A stretch of DNA of 16,432 nucleotides from Clostridia bacterium (lineage in GTDB: Bacteria > Bacillota_A > Clostridia > Oscillospirales > CAG-272): NCBI GenBank assembly GCA_017632155.1, contig JAGBRZ010000139.1:1-16432 (forward strand), given 5' to 3'. The notes beneath the pieces were generated by a model that worked only from the letters and a program-made list of their open reading frames with translations, searched no databases and was not told the DNA's origin. This document shows, piece after piece, positions 1 through 6,395 of this stretch (positions are counted from its first letter, which is position 1; each line of letters begins with the position of its first letter). Both the position numbers and the translations under genes were made by a program.

Positions 1-339
1 CCATATCGTAGACGGGCAAAAACAACCCAATGGGTTGTTTTTAGGGCGAGGACTTGTGCTATGTTCGCACAAAGAAAGGAGCGAGAGCAGCACTTCGCAA
101 GAAGTGCTTTTTGTTTTGGTGAGGGATATTGAACGTGGATTATGTTCGCTTCGCTCACTCAAAGTTTTCTTTGATGCCCGAAGGGCATCATTTTGCTTTG
201 CAAAAACAGAAAACTTTTCGGAAGCCCGTGCGTATCGCGTAGCGACGCAAAAACGACACAGTGTGTCGTTTTTAGACCGTGGACTTACACTGTGTTCGCA
301 CTTGGAACGGAGCGGGAATATTTCTATCTCATAGATATG
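1..339. repeat. Intergenic array of short hairpins and degenerate repeats
   Basis: No gene is supported here. The stretch holds at least four compact inverted repeats: 18-29/31-42 (12 bp), 89-96/101-108 (8 bp, GCAA loop, followed by Ts), 172-179/183-190 (8 bp) and 249-260/262-273 (12 bp). Between them a loosely conserved core recurs, roughly GTGGA then CT or TT and TGTTCGC, at about 50, 135 and 280. A related core, CCGTGGGAGAATACGCTTCGC, occurs twice in the repeat at 5260-5509, so the two regions probably belong to one family of small intergenic elements. The short reading frames here are formed by the repeats and have no convincing ribosome binding site. Confidence 0.6.
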
Positions 340-374
340 GAAAACAGCCACCTGCATTGCAGGTGGCTGTTTTC
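340..374 (-). terminator. Terminator of the alkaline phosphatase gene
   Basis: A perfect 17-bp inverted repeat (340-356 and 358-374, one central base) begins GAAAACAGCC and ends GGCTGTTTTC. It lies 15 bases past the stop of the minus-strand phosphatase gene. The T-run is inside the stem, so it could stop transcription from either side. Confidence 0.75.
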
Positions 375-388
375 AGATATTCATATTC

Positions 389-1912
389 TTACTTTTTTAA
401 TGCCGGAAAGCTGGATTGATCTCCAAAATTATTCACACCCATAAAGCGAGCGATCGTCTTGGGGATCTGTACGTTTTCGACGATGCGAGCATCAAAGAGC
501 TCGCTTCCGTCGCCGAAGGCACAGACGGGAACGTAATAGCTGGAGTGGTCATTATAGTTGAAGGAATAGCCGCCGCTGTTGTTGGGCAGAAGCTCACCCG
601 TTTCATGGTCCGCCGTAATCAGAACGAAGGTTTCTGGATGATAGAAAGCATATTCCATAAATCTTGCGATCGCCTGATTGAAACGAACCAGGGCACGGAA
701 GGTGCGAACAAAATCATTGCTGTGACAGTGCTTGTCGATGTGCGCTTCCTCATACATTATGAAAAATCCGTTTTCGTTCTTTTCAAGCTCGGAGAGCACG
801 TTCAGAATTTTAGGCTCGATCACGTCGTTGACGTAGGAATCGTAGTAGTTATTGAAATTACATTCGATGATCGTTCCGTATTTTTGGGTCAGGGCTGCCT
901 GATCTGCCAGAATGTCGGCGCTGTCGCCGCGGCTGTTGGCGTGTGCGGAGAAGGAAGCGGGGGTAGCGCCTGTCGATGCCTCGGTCGACATTACGGCGGT
1001 GCTCATTCCGCGTGAGGCGGCAAGCTCGGTGATGGATTGGATTTCTTTATGATTTCCGTCCTGTCCGACGTAGCCGTTTTTGGTTTTATATCCCGTGGCA
1101 AGTGCCGTGCCTGCGGCGGCGCTGTCGGTCAGACCCGAAAGGGAGGTCGTTCTCGCCATTCCTTGCATAGGAAGATAATAACCGTAAAACAACTTTTCTC
1201 CGTCGCCGCGGCAGTCGGGATCGGTGTTCATAACGTCAAAGAGCAGGGTCTGATAGAGTCCCATTCCGTCACCGATCAACATAATATAATTTTTAGCTTC
1301 CTTCACAATCGGCTCGTGGATCGATACTTCTTTGGGGATTTCCGCGCTGAAGTTATCCTCGGGAATATAGGTTTCGATGAAGAAATACGCAGCCGCCGCA
1401 ATGACGAAATAATCGCCCTCGAGCGCAATCTGCTTTTTTTCTGCCAAAATGGCGAATTCCGAGCGCTGCGTGTCTGCGTCCAGACGCTTGGAAATGCCAA
1501 GTCCTGTTTCGCCGACGATGATCTGATATTCATTCGAGCCTGACTGCAGATCGGTCACGAGAGGAAGCTCCAGCTCGGTACGCTCCAAAATCTCGGCTTG
1601 GATATATTCTGCGGCACGCTTGGTGTAATCGTTTCCTCTTTTTGGATAAACAATCGAGAATTTCGAAAGCTCCACGCCGTTCAGATAGGACTCCTCAGCG
1701 GGTGTTCCTTGCGGCTCGGGCGGATTTTCATTGCCTGTCGGAGTTGAAGGCGTATCGTCGTTGTTCTTTGGGGTTTCTTTTGAGCTTTCCTCGGAGCTTT
1801 CCGTAAGCTCGCTCGAAACTGTTCCGTCGTCGATCGGAGCGGTCGCACAACCGATGCAGAGCAAAAGAACCATCAGTAAGGTTAAGGTGGAAAATAGAAA
1901 TTTTTTTGTCAT
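389..1912 (-). CDS. Alkaline phosphatase family lipoprotein
   Basis: Secreted phosphomonoesterase, probably anchored to the outer face of the membrane and releasing phosphate from organic esters. The 507-residue product starts with a lipoprotein signal peptide, hydrophobic core then CIGC with Cys22 as the likely lipidated residue. A Ser/Thr/Pro/Glu-rich linker spans about 30-75. Residues 78-200 resemble the N-terminal alpha/beta domain seen in many clostridial glycosidases (pattern SIVYP then IIVGET). The phosphatase domain follows from about 205: GDGMG with metal ligand Asp215, TDSAAAG with nucleophile Ser264, ATPASFSAH near 316-324, Glu389, Asp393 and His397, TADHE with Asp435 and His436, and His456. 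All ligands expected from E. coli PhoA can be placed, so it is probably active. The start is set by AGGAGG six bases upstream. It is divergent from the cysteine synthase gene. Domain order is inferred from memory of the family. Confidence 0.93.
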   Translation of the reverse strand: MTKKFLFSTLTLLMVLLLCIGCATAPIDDGTVSSELTESSEESSKETPKNNDDTPSTPTGNENPPEPQGTPAEESYLNGVELSKFSIVYPKRGNDYTKRAAEYIQAEILERTELELPLVTDLQSGSNEYQIIVGETGLGISKRLDADTQRSEFAILAEKKQIALEGDYFVIAAAAYFFIETYIPEDNFSAEIPKEVSIHEPIVKEAKNYIMLIGDGMGLYQTLLFDVMNTDPDCRGDGEKLFYGYYLPMQGMARTTSLSGLTDSAAAGTALATGYKTKNGYVGQDGNHKEIQSITELAASRGMSTAVMSTEASTGATPASFSAHANSRGDSADILADQAALTQKYGTIIECNFNNYYDSYVNDVIEPKILNVLSELEKNENGFFIMYEEAHIDKHCHSNDFVRTFRALVRFNQAIARFMEYAFYHPETFVLITADHETGELLPNNSGGYSFNYNDHSSYYVPVCAFGDGSELFDARIVENVQIPKTIARFMGVNNFGDQSSFPALKK

Positions 1913-1946
1913 TTTTGCCTCCTTTTTTGAAAGGTTTCACAATTTT

Positions 1947-1975
1947 ATTGTATCATAAGAAAAAACAAATTGCAA
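1947..1975 (-). promoter_or_regulatory. Candidate promoter of the alkaline phosphatase gene
   Basis: On the minus strand, TTGCAA (1975-1970) lies 17 bases before TACAAT (1952-1947), 35 bases upstream of the start codon. The -35 box is weak. I see no obvious Pho-box-like direct repeats. Confidence 0.5.
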
Positions 1976-2033
1976 TGTTTTTTTGTGAGGCAAAATGCCG
2001 AAATGCATTGGCGAAAATCAGTGAAAGTTATCA

Positions 2034-2062
2034 TTGACAAATTTCGTCGATTATGTTATACT
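2034..2062 (+). promoter_or_regulatory. Sigma-A promoter of the cysteine synthase gene
   Basis: TTGACA (2034-2039) and TATACT (2057-2062) are separated by exactly 17 bases, about 38 bases before the start codon. No S-box or T-box leader fits between promoter and gene, so control would act at this promoter. Confidence 0.85.
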
Positions 2063-2100
2063 AATAAGGTATCAATGTTTACTTTGAAAGGTATTGCTAT

Positions 2101-3030
2101 ATGATTTACAATACGATTTTGGACGCCGTTGGCGGTACGCCGATGATTCGGCTTCAACATATGACGGGCCCCGAGGATGCGGAAATTCTCGTGAAATACG
2201 AGGGACTCAACGTCGGTGGCTCGATCAAAACCAGAACCGCTTTGAATATGATCACCGAGGCGGAACGACAGGGCCTTCTTCATAAGGACACCGTGATCGT
2301 AGAGCCGACCAGCGGAAATCAGGGTATCGGTCTTGCGCTCGTTGGCGCGGTTCGCGGATACCGTGTCAAGATCATTATGCCCGACTCGGTCAGCGAGGAG
2401 CGCCGCAAGCTCGTCCGTCATTACGGTGCTGAGGTCATTCTCGTGCACGACGATGGAAATATCGGAAAATGTATCGAGGATTGCTTGGCTTTGGCGATGA
2501 AAATGAAGGAAGAGGACAAAAACGTATTTGTGCCTCAGCAGTTTGAAAATCCTGCCAACCCTGCCATTCAGCGTTCGCAGACGGGCGTGGAGATCCTCGA
2601 GCAGGTGGGAAAACCCATTCACGGCTTTTGCTCCGGCATTGGTACGGGAGGTACGATCACGGGGATTGGCGAGGCGCTCAAGGAAAAGAATCCCGAGATC
2701 ACAATTTGGGCAGTTGAACCCGAAAACGCCGCCATTCTTTCGGGTGGTTCGATCGGAACGCACGTGCAGATGGGAATCGGCGACGGCATCATTCCCGAAA
2801 TTCTCAATCAAGAGATCTTTGAGAGCGTTTGCATCGTAGGGGACGAAGAAGCACTTCAGACCTCGAAGGATCTTGCTCTAAAAGAGGGAATTATGTGCGG
2901 TATCAGTAGCGGAACCAACGTTGCGGCGGCAATCAAGCTGGCACGCAAGCTTGGAAAGGGCAAGACAGTCGTTACGGTGCTTCCCGATACGGCAGAGAGA
3001 TATTTCTCTACGCCTTTGTTTGAGGAATAA
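2101..3030 (+). CDS. cysK: Cysteine synthase (O-acetylserine sulfhydrylase family)
   Basis: Cytoplasmic pyridoxal-phosphate enzyme expected to make cysteine from O-acetylserine and sulfide. It has 309 residues, normal for CysK/CysM. The PLP lysine is Lys43 in GGSIKTRTA. The substrate loop is TSGNQ at 70-74, where CysK usually has TSGNT. The glycine-rich phosphate loop is GTGGT at 181-185. The C-terminal ISSGT (268-272) matches the cofactor-ring contact. The segment ENPANPAIQ (149-157) is also typical. The ATG follows GAAAGG (2086-2091) at nine bases. It is a single-gene unit with its own promoter and terminator. The Gln in the substrate loop and the KTR after the lysine mark a subfamily, so the sulfur donor or amino-acid substrate could differ from classical CysK; a cystathionine-beta-synthase-like role is less likely because no extra domains are present. 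Confidence 0.9.
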   Translation: MIYNTILDAVGGTPMIRLQHMTGPEDAEILVKYEGLNVGGSIKTRTALNMITEAERQGLLHKDTVIVEPTSGNQGIGLALVGAVRGYRVKIIMPDSVSEERRKLVRHYGAEVILVHDDGNIGKCIEDCLALAMKMKEEDKNVFVPQQFENPANPAIQRSQTGVEILEQVGKPIHGFCSGIGTGGTITGIGEALKEKNPEITIWAVEPENAAILSGGSIGTHVQMGIGDGIIPEILNQEIFESVCIVGDEEALQTSKDLALKEGIMCGISSGTNVAAAIKLARKLGKGKTVVTVLPDTAERYFSTPLFEE

Positions 3031-3038
3031 GCAGAATT

Positions 3039-3069
3039 CAAAAAGCACTTGCATCGCAAGTGCTTTTTG
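3039..3069 (+). terminator. Terminator after cysK
   Basis: Stem AAAAAGCACTTGC (3040-3052) and its complement GCAAGTGCTTTTT (3056-3068) with loop ATC, ending in a T-run, nine bases after the cysK stop. Its A/T-symmetric form matches the other terminators in the window. Confidence 0.88.
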
Positions 3070-3160
3070 TAAAGAGGACGATCGGAGATTTAAAGTCGAC
3101 AAGAAAATCAATATATTTAAACAAAAAACTCAGCAAGGGCGTGATTTTTGCTGAAATAGG

Positions 3161-3189
3161 TTGACAAAATCTCGATTTTATGGTATAAT
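3161..3189 (+). promoter_or_regulatory. Sigma-A promoter of the argS leader transcript
   Basis: Consensus TTGACA (3161-3166) and TATAAT (3184-3189) with a 17-base spacer and a TGG extension before the -10. Transcription should start near 3196, giving a leader of about 200 bases before argS. Confidence 0.9.
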
Positions 3190-3219
3190 CCTTCTCGATA
3201 ACTTTCAAGGAGAATAATA

Positions 3220-3261
3220 ATGAATCACTTTATCTCTCTTTCCATCCGACGTCGACGATGA
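3220..3261 (+). CDS. Arginine-rich leader peptide of argS
   Basis: A 13-codon frame, MNHFISLSIRRRR, then TGA. It follows AAGGAG (3207-3212) at seven bases and lies about 25 bases after the predicted transcription start. The last four codons (CGA CGT CGA CGA, 3247-3258) all encode arginine. The first gene downstream is arginyl-tRNA synthetase. This matches classical leader peptides of attenuators, in which the ribosome stalls on codons for the scarce charged tRNA. The peptide itself probably has no function beyond being translated. It is too short for ordinary gene callers. Confidence rests on the fit of promoter, ribosome binding site, codon run, terminator and downstream gene; no homologues were compared. 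Confidence 0.85.
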   Translation: MNHFISLSIRRRR

Positions 3262-3380
3262 GGCTTGTATCACTTTTTGGGTACAGGCTTTGTTTTGCTG
3301 TGTGCCTTTGGAAAGTGAGTTGAGATAGAGATTCAAACACTGTATGGCATCACAGCTATACAGTGTTTTTTATTATTTTT
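3234..3380 (+). promoter_or_regulatory. Attenuator region with alternative hairpins upstream of argS
   Basis: Several mutually exclusive pairings can be drawn. (a) 3263-3271 with 3280-3288 starts just after the leader stop codon, so a ribosome at the stop would cover its 5' arm while one stalled on the first Arg codons would not. (b) 3297-3306 (GCTGTGTGCC) can pair with 3346-3356 inside the terminator and would act as antiterminator. (c) 3285-3288 with 3304-3307 would block (b). (d) 3234-3244, inside the leader frame, pairs with 3309-3319 at 10 of 11 positions when no ribosome is present. No T-box signature (AGGGTGGNACCGCG-like) is present. The order of events is inference. Confidence 0.7.
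3335..3380 (+). terminator. Leader terminator before argS
   Basis: A 14-bp stem (3335-3348 with 3355-3368, loop ATCACA; outer part AAACACTGTAT) runs directly into a T-rich tract to 3380. It lies two bases before the argS ribosome binding site, so read-through is required for argS expression from the mapped promoter. Confidence 0.88.
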
Positions 3381-3395
3381 TGGAGGTTTATTAAA

Positions 3396-5111
3396 ATGAA
3401 ATTAGTCACAGAATTATTATCGAATATTTTTAAGAGCGCATTTTCTGAATGCGGATATGACGAGACACTTGGGCAGGTGGTCGTATCAAACAGACTTGAT
3501 CTTTGTCAGTTTCAATGCAACGGAGCTTTGGCAGGGGCAAAACAGTACAGAAAATCACCGTTGTTGATCGCAAAACAAGTTGCTGCTCACATTTCCGAAA
3601 ATGAAATGATTGATTCATTAGAGGTGGTTGCTCCCGGATTCATCAACATTTCCCTTAAAGATGAGTTTTTGATGAAATATGTGCAAGAACTGTATGTTGA
3701 TAAATACATGGGTATACCGCAAGCAGATAAAGAGGAAACCATTGTGCTTGATTATGGAAATCCGAATGTTGCGAAGCCTCTTCATGTAGGACACCTGCGT
3801 TCTGCAATCATAGGCGAAGCTCTCAAACGTATCATAACTGCAACAGGCAGAAAAGCTGTTGGCGACGTGCACTTGGGTGATTGGGGATTGCCGATGGGCT
3901 TGGTTCTCGCAGAACTTGAAGAAAGGTATGGAGATAATCTACCAATCTTGACAACAGACCTTTTGAATGAGATATACCCGTATGCAAGCAAAAAAAGCAA
4001 AGAGGATTCCGAGTTTCTTGAAAAGGCAAGAACAATTACAGCCAAATTGCAAAAGGGTGATCCCGCTTATAAAGCAACTTGGAAAACAATGATAGCTCTC
4101 TCTATTGAAGATATTAAAAAAACCTTTACTCGCCTTGGAGCGACATTTGATTATTGGTACGGAGAGAGTGATTCAAGTAAATACCTTCCCGAACTAATAG
4201 AAACATTAAAAAACAAGGATATTCTTGTTGAAAGTGAAGGAGCGCAGGTCGTTGAAGTTGCCAAGGAGGATGATAAACACCACATTCCACCCACTATTGT
4301 TATAAAATCCAATGGTTCAGAAGGATACGCCACCACGGATATTGCCACCATCATACAGAGACAAAAGGATTTTGCTCCGGATAAGATATGGTATGTGGTG
4401 GATTTTAGACAGAATCTTCATTTCACACAAGTGTTTAGAACCGCTCAAAAAGCCGAGCTAATTCCGAGAACGACAGAGCTTACGCATTTGTGCTTTGGAA
4501 CTGTGAACGGAAAAGATGGAAAACCATTCAAAACTCGTGATGGCGGAGTGATGCAACTGTCCGATTTGCTCGATACAGTTGTAGAGTGTGCGTATGAAAA
4601 ATTAAGACTTTCCGATGATGTTGAGGAAACATTGAAAAAAGAAACTGCGGAGAAAATAGGTATCGCGGCAATTAAGTTTGGGGATCTCATCAATCATTAT
4701 TCCAAGGATTGCATTTTCGATATCGATAAGTTTATGGCTTCCGAAGGAAAGACGGGCGTATATCTGCTTTACGTTGTGGCAAGAATCAATTCAATTATGA
4801 GAAAAAGCCAAAAAGTTGGCAATGTGAAGTTAAACGGTGTCTATTCCGATGGGGAGCGGGAGCTTTTACTGAAGCTCGCTCTTAGCGGAAATGCGTTCTT
4901 GGGAGCATACAACGAAAAATCTCCTAATATCCTCTGTGAAAACGCATATCAGATTTCTGTAGCTTTCTCCAAATTCTATCACGATAACCACATTATCAGC
5001 GAAGCAGATGCAGATAAGAAAACATCTTGGCTTTCTCTGTGTATTATTGTTAAAGCAATGCTCATTAAGCATCTTGATACATTAGGGATTGAAACGGTTG
5101 ACGTAATGTAA
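3396..5111 (+). CDS. argS: Arginyl-tRNA synthetase
   Basis: Class I aminoacyl-tRNA synthetase that charges tRNA-Arg in the cytoplasm. The 571 residues are close to the E. coli length (577). The N-terminal domain (about 1-110) is the ArgS-specific tRNA D-loop binding module. HVGH (130-133, in KPLHVGHLRS) is the first class I signature. GKPFKTRDGG (375-384) stands where KMSKS would be, and this replacement is normal for ArgS of this type. GDWGLPMG and DFRQNLHF are further family patterns. The C-terminal helical anticodon domain ends in LGIETVDVM, as expected. I chose the ATG at 3396 because GGAGG (3382-3386) precedes it at nine bases. An upstream in-frame ATG at 3363 lies inside the terminator stem and would add 11 hydrophobic residues. 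Expression appears controlled by the arginine leader peptide and terminator just upstream. A long terminator follows. Confidence 0.96.
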   Translation: MKLVTELLSNIFKSAFSECGYDETLGQVVVSNRLDLCQFQCNGALAGAKQYRKSPLLIAKQVAAHISENEMIDSLEVVAPGFINISLKDEFLMKYVQELYVDKYMGIPQADKEETIVLDYGNPNVAKPLHVGHLRSAIIGEALKRIITATGRKAVGDVHLGDWGLPMGLVLAELEERYGDNLPILTTDLLNEIYPYASKKSKEDSEFLEKARTITAKLQKGDPAYKATWKTMIALSIEDIKKTFTRLGATFDYWYGESDSSKYLPELIETLKNKDILVESEGAQVVEVAKEDDKHHIPPTIVIKSNGSEGYATTDIATIIQRQKDFAPDKIWYVVDFRQNLHFTQVFRTAQKAELIPRTTELTHLCFGTVNGKDGKPFKTRDGGVMQLSDLLDTVVECAYEKLRLSDDVEETLKKETAEKIGIAAIKFGDLINHYSKDCIFDIDKFMASEGKTGVYLLYVVARINSIMRKSQKVGNVKLNGVYSDGERELLLKLALSGNAFLGAYNEKSPNILCENAYQISVAFSKFYHDNHIISEADADKKTSWLSLCIIVKAMLIKHLDTLGIETVDVM

Positions 5112-5126
5112 TGTCTACAACGCAAA

Positions 5127-5169
5127 AAACACCGCTGAGAGTAACCATTTGGTCGCTCTCGGCGGCGTT
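5127..5169 (+). terminator. Imperfect hairpin after argS
   Basis: AACACCGCTGAGAG pairs with CTCTCGGCGGCGTT with one mismatch and one G-U. The T-tail is short, so it is probably only an auxiliary terminator. Confidence 0.5.
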
Positions 5170-5204
5170 TATAAGTATTAATTCGAATAGTTATAGTAAA
5201 AAAC

Positions 5205-5255
5205 AAATCCGAACCAATTTCGATTTACGAAATAGTTCGGATTTATTATTTTTTG
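5205..5255 (+). terminator. Main argS terminator
   Basis: AAATCCGAAC (5205-5214) pairs with GTTCGGATTT (5235-5244), and inside it ATTTCG (5217-5222) pairs with CGAAAT (5228-5233). A T-rich run follows (5241-5254). Confidence 0.8.
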
Positions 5256-5259
5256 TGAG

Positions 5260-5509
5260 CCGTGGGAGAATACGCTTCGCTTCGCTCAGCACAGAGTTTT
5301 GCAGAGCAAAACTCTGCGAACTGCGCCTGCGGCGCGTCCGATTTTCGGTAGGGTCACCAAAAAAAGAAGCATCGCTATTGCAACCCGTGGGAGAATACGC
5401 TTCGCTTCGCTCAGCACAGAGTTTTGCAGAGCAAAACTCTGCGAACTGCGCCTGCGGCGCGTCCGATTTCCGGTAGGGACACCAAAAAAAGAAGCATCGC
5501 TATTGCGAT
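5260..5509. repeat. Two tandem copies of a 125-bp element with a tRNA-3'-end-like segment
   Basis: Copy 1 is 5260-5384 and copy 2 is 5385-5509. Over the first ~120 bases they differ at only two positions (TTTTCGG/TTTCCGG and GGGTCACC/GGGACACC). Each unit starts CCGTGGGAGAATACGCTTCGC and contains the hairpin CAGAGTTTTGC-AGA-GCAAAACTCTG and the small hairpin GCGCC-TGC-GGCGC. It also has a segment like the end of a tRNA: loop TCCGATT, then CCGGTAGGGACACCA. The 5' half of a T-stem and an acceptor partner are absent, so it is not a working tRNA. Copy 2 completes a 21-bp hairpin that copy 1 lacks, which suggests duplication of the element within that hairpin. Reading frames that cross it are repeat artefacts. 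Confidence 0.85.
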
Positions 5510-5525
5510 GCTTCTTTTTTTGGTG
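5480..5525. terminator. 21-bp perfect stem-loop, possible bidirectional terminator
   Basis: Bases 5480-5500 pair without mismatch with 5505-5525 (loop TATT); the stem includes A7GAAGCATCGC and the matching T7. It sits between the tandem repeat and the end of the recombinase remnant, whose tail reads into it. Confidence 0.75.
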
Positions 5526-5980
5526 AAGCGGACGATTGAATGTCCGAACTATTTGCCATATATTCAATTTCTTCGGTTGTGGGGATGTTTATCGGCTTGT
5601 CATCGAAGGTAAGGATCAGTTTGTATAATCGTCATAAACGAATATTGCCTTGACAAGTCCGTCAATCGAGCGTTCCTTGTTTTTCTCAAACCTCAGATCA
5701 AGCTTGCGGAACTTGTGCAGCGTGAACAGAATGAAATTCTTGGTGATCTTCGGCTTCTTATCCTCTTCTGCCTTGATACTCCACTTAATTTTTTCCTCCT
5801 CCGCTTCAAGTTCCTCCAAGCGTGTTTTTGTCGTGCGAGTGACAACGCCCTGTCAATGTACGTTCCGACAATATCAATGCCGTTCTTCTTGGCATACGCC
5901 GTGTTCTCACGAATCTGCCCCTCGATAGACTCCTCCCGCTGATTGTCCGAGGAATATCGCGCATATATCACGCCTCGCAT
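5500..5980 (-). pseudogene. Remnant of a large serine recombinase (resolvase family)
   Basis: An ATG at 5980 with a good AAGGAGG site starts MRGVIYARYSSDNQREES, the start of the serine-recombinase catalytic domain with Ser10 as nucleophile. The match holds to GTYIDRALS (about residue 47). The frame then shifts and jumps to a C-terminal coiled-coil end, LEELEAEEEKIKWSIKAEE, which runs through ERSIDGLVKAIFVYDDY. A second shift near 5620 leads to LILTFDDKPINI and a stop at 5500 inside the 21-bp hairpin. A normal protein has about 450-550 residues; most of the catalytic domain, the recombinase domain and the zinc ribbon are missing. The gene is dead and marks a lost integrative element. The upstream promoter has also been split by an insertion (6012-6146). 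Confidence 0.87.
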
Positions 5981-6011
5981 CGTTTCGCCTCCTTCCTGCC
6001 TTAAGTGTGCC

Positions 6012-6146
6012 TATTATACCATGAAGCAAAAATGCTTGCTTGCAAGGGCGTTTTTGCGAAGCCGTCAGTAACGCAGGTGCGCAAAGCGCACATAGGGCAA
6101 AGCCCAAAGACTTGCCTCGCAAGGCTTTCTGCGTGTATTATACCAT
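6012..6146. mobile_element. Hairpin-rich insertion flanked by 11-bp direct repeats
   Basis: TATTATACCAT occurs at 6012-6022 and 6136-6146. Between the copies lie about 113 bases of GC-rich microhairpins, including GTGCGC-AAA-GCGCAC, GGGC-AAA-GCCC and CTTGC-CTC-GCAAG. The direct repeat is the -10 region of the recombinase remnant read on the minus strand. The upstream copy still has a fitting -35 (TTGATA, 6165-6160, 16-base spacer), while the copy next to the gene has none. This fits insertion of a small non-autonomous element with target duplication. No coding frame is convincing. Confidence 0.5.
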
Positions 6147-6286
6147 ACAAATCTAGATTTATCAACGAAAATTCCGAAAATATTATATTATTACTTTAAG
6201 AAACACAACTTCCTTGTATTAAATGTCAGAATTTGCACCGTTGCAATCAAATTAACGACAATGATAGCGATGTTAACATTTTAGTG
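6147..6286. other. AT-rich intergenic stretch without recognised features
   Basis: Apart from the inferred -35 box of the dead recombinase at 6160-6165, I see no gene, strong hairpin or repeat here. Confidence 0.5.
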
Positions 6287-6315
6287 TTGAAAAACATGGG
6301 GAAATATGGTATAAT
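6287..6315 (+). promoter_or_regulatory. Promoter of the phosphoesterase / secreted protein operon
   Basis: TTGAAA (6287-6292) and TATAAT (6310-6315) with a 17-base spacer. The 5' untranslated region would be about 75 bases. Confidence 0.75.
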
Positions 6316-6395
6316 ATATTACAATTAGATATAACTATTTTGAAATCAAATTTCATCTTCGATGAATCCGCATGCATGATACAATAAGGAGTAAA

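Noticed and set aside
1..339. CRISPR array
   Set aside because: The hairpins differ in sequence and spacing; there is no constant repeat with unique spacers and no cas gene.
416..1543. Two plus-strand frames inside the alkaline phosphatase gene
   Set aside because: They are antisense to conserved catalytic motifs and match no family.
2056..2811. 251-codon minus-strand frame across cysK
   Set aside because: It is antisense to a clear PLP enzyme, has no ribosome binding site, and its low-complexity content is a codon shadow.
3363..3395. Upstream in-frame start of argS giving an extra MFFIIFWRFIK
   Set aside because: It lies inside the terminator stem and T-tract, has no ribosome binding site, and ArgS does not have such an extension. 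GGAGG points to 3396.
3190..3395. T-box riboswitch upstream of argS
   Set aside because: No T-box sequence or specifier-loop layout was found; the leader frame and hairpins explain the region better.
5457..5484. Functional tRNA gene
   Set aside because: Only the T-loop and 3' acceptor end resemble a tRNA; the T-stem does not pair and no matching 5' half or anticodon arm is upstream.
5111..5612. Several short frames in both directions across the 125-bp repeats
   Set aside because: They repeat the same peptide because they cross the tandem DNA repeat; the recurrent GNRTR string comes from tRNA-like DNA, not from a protein family.
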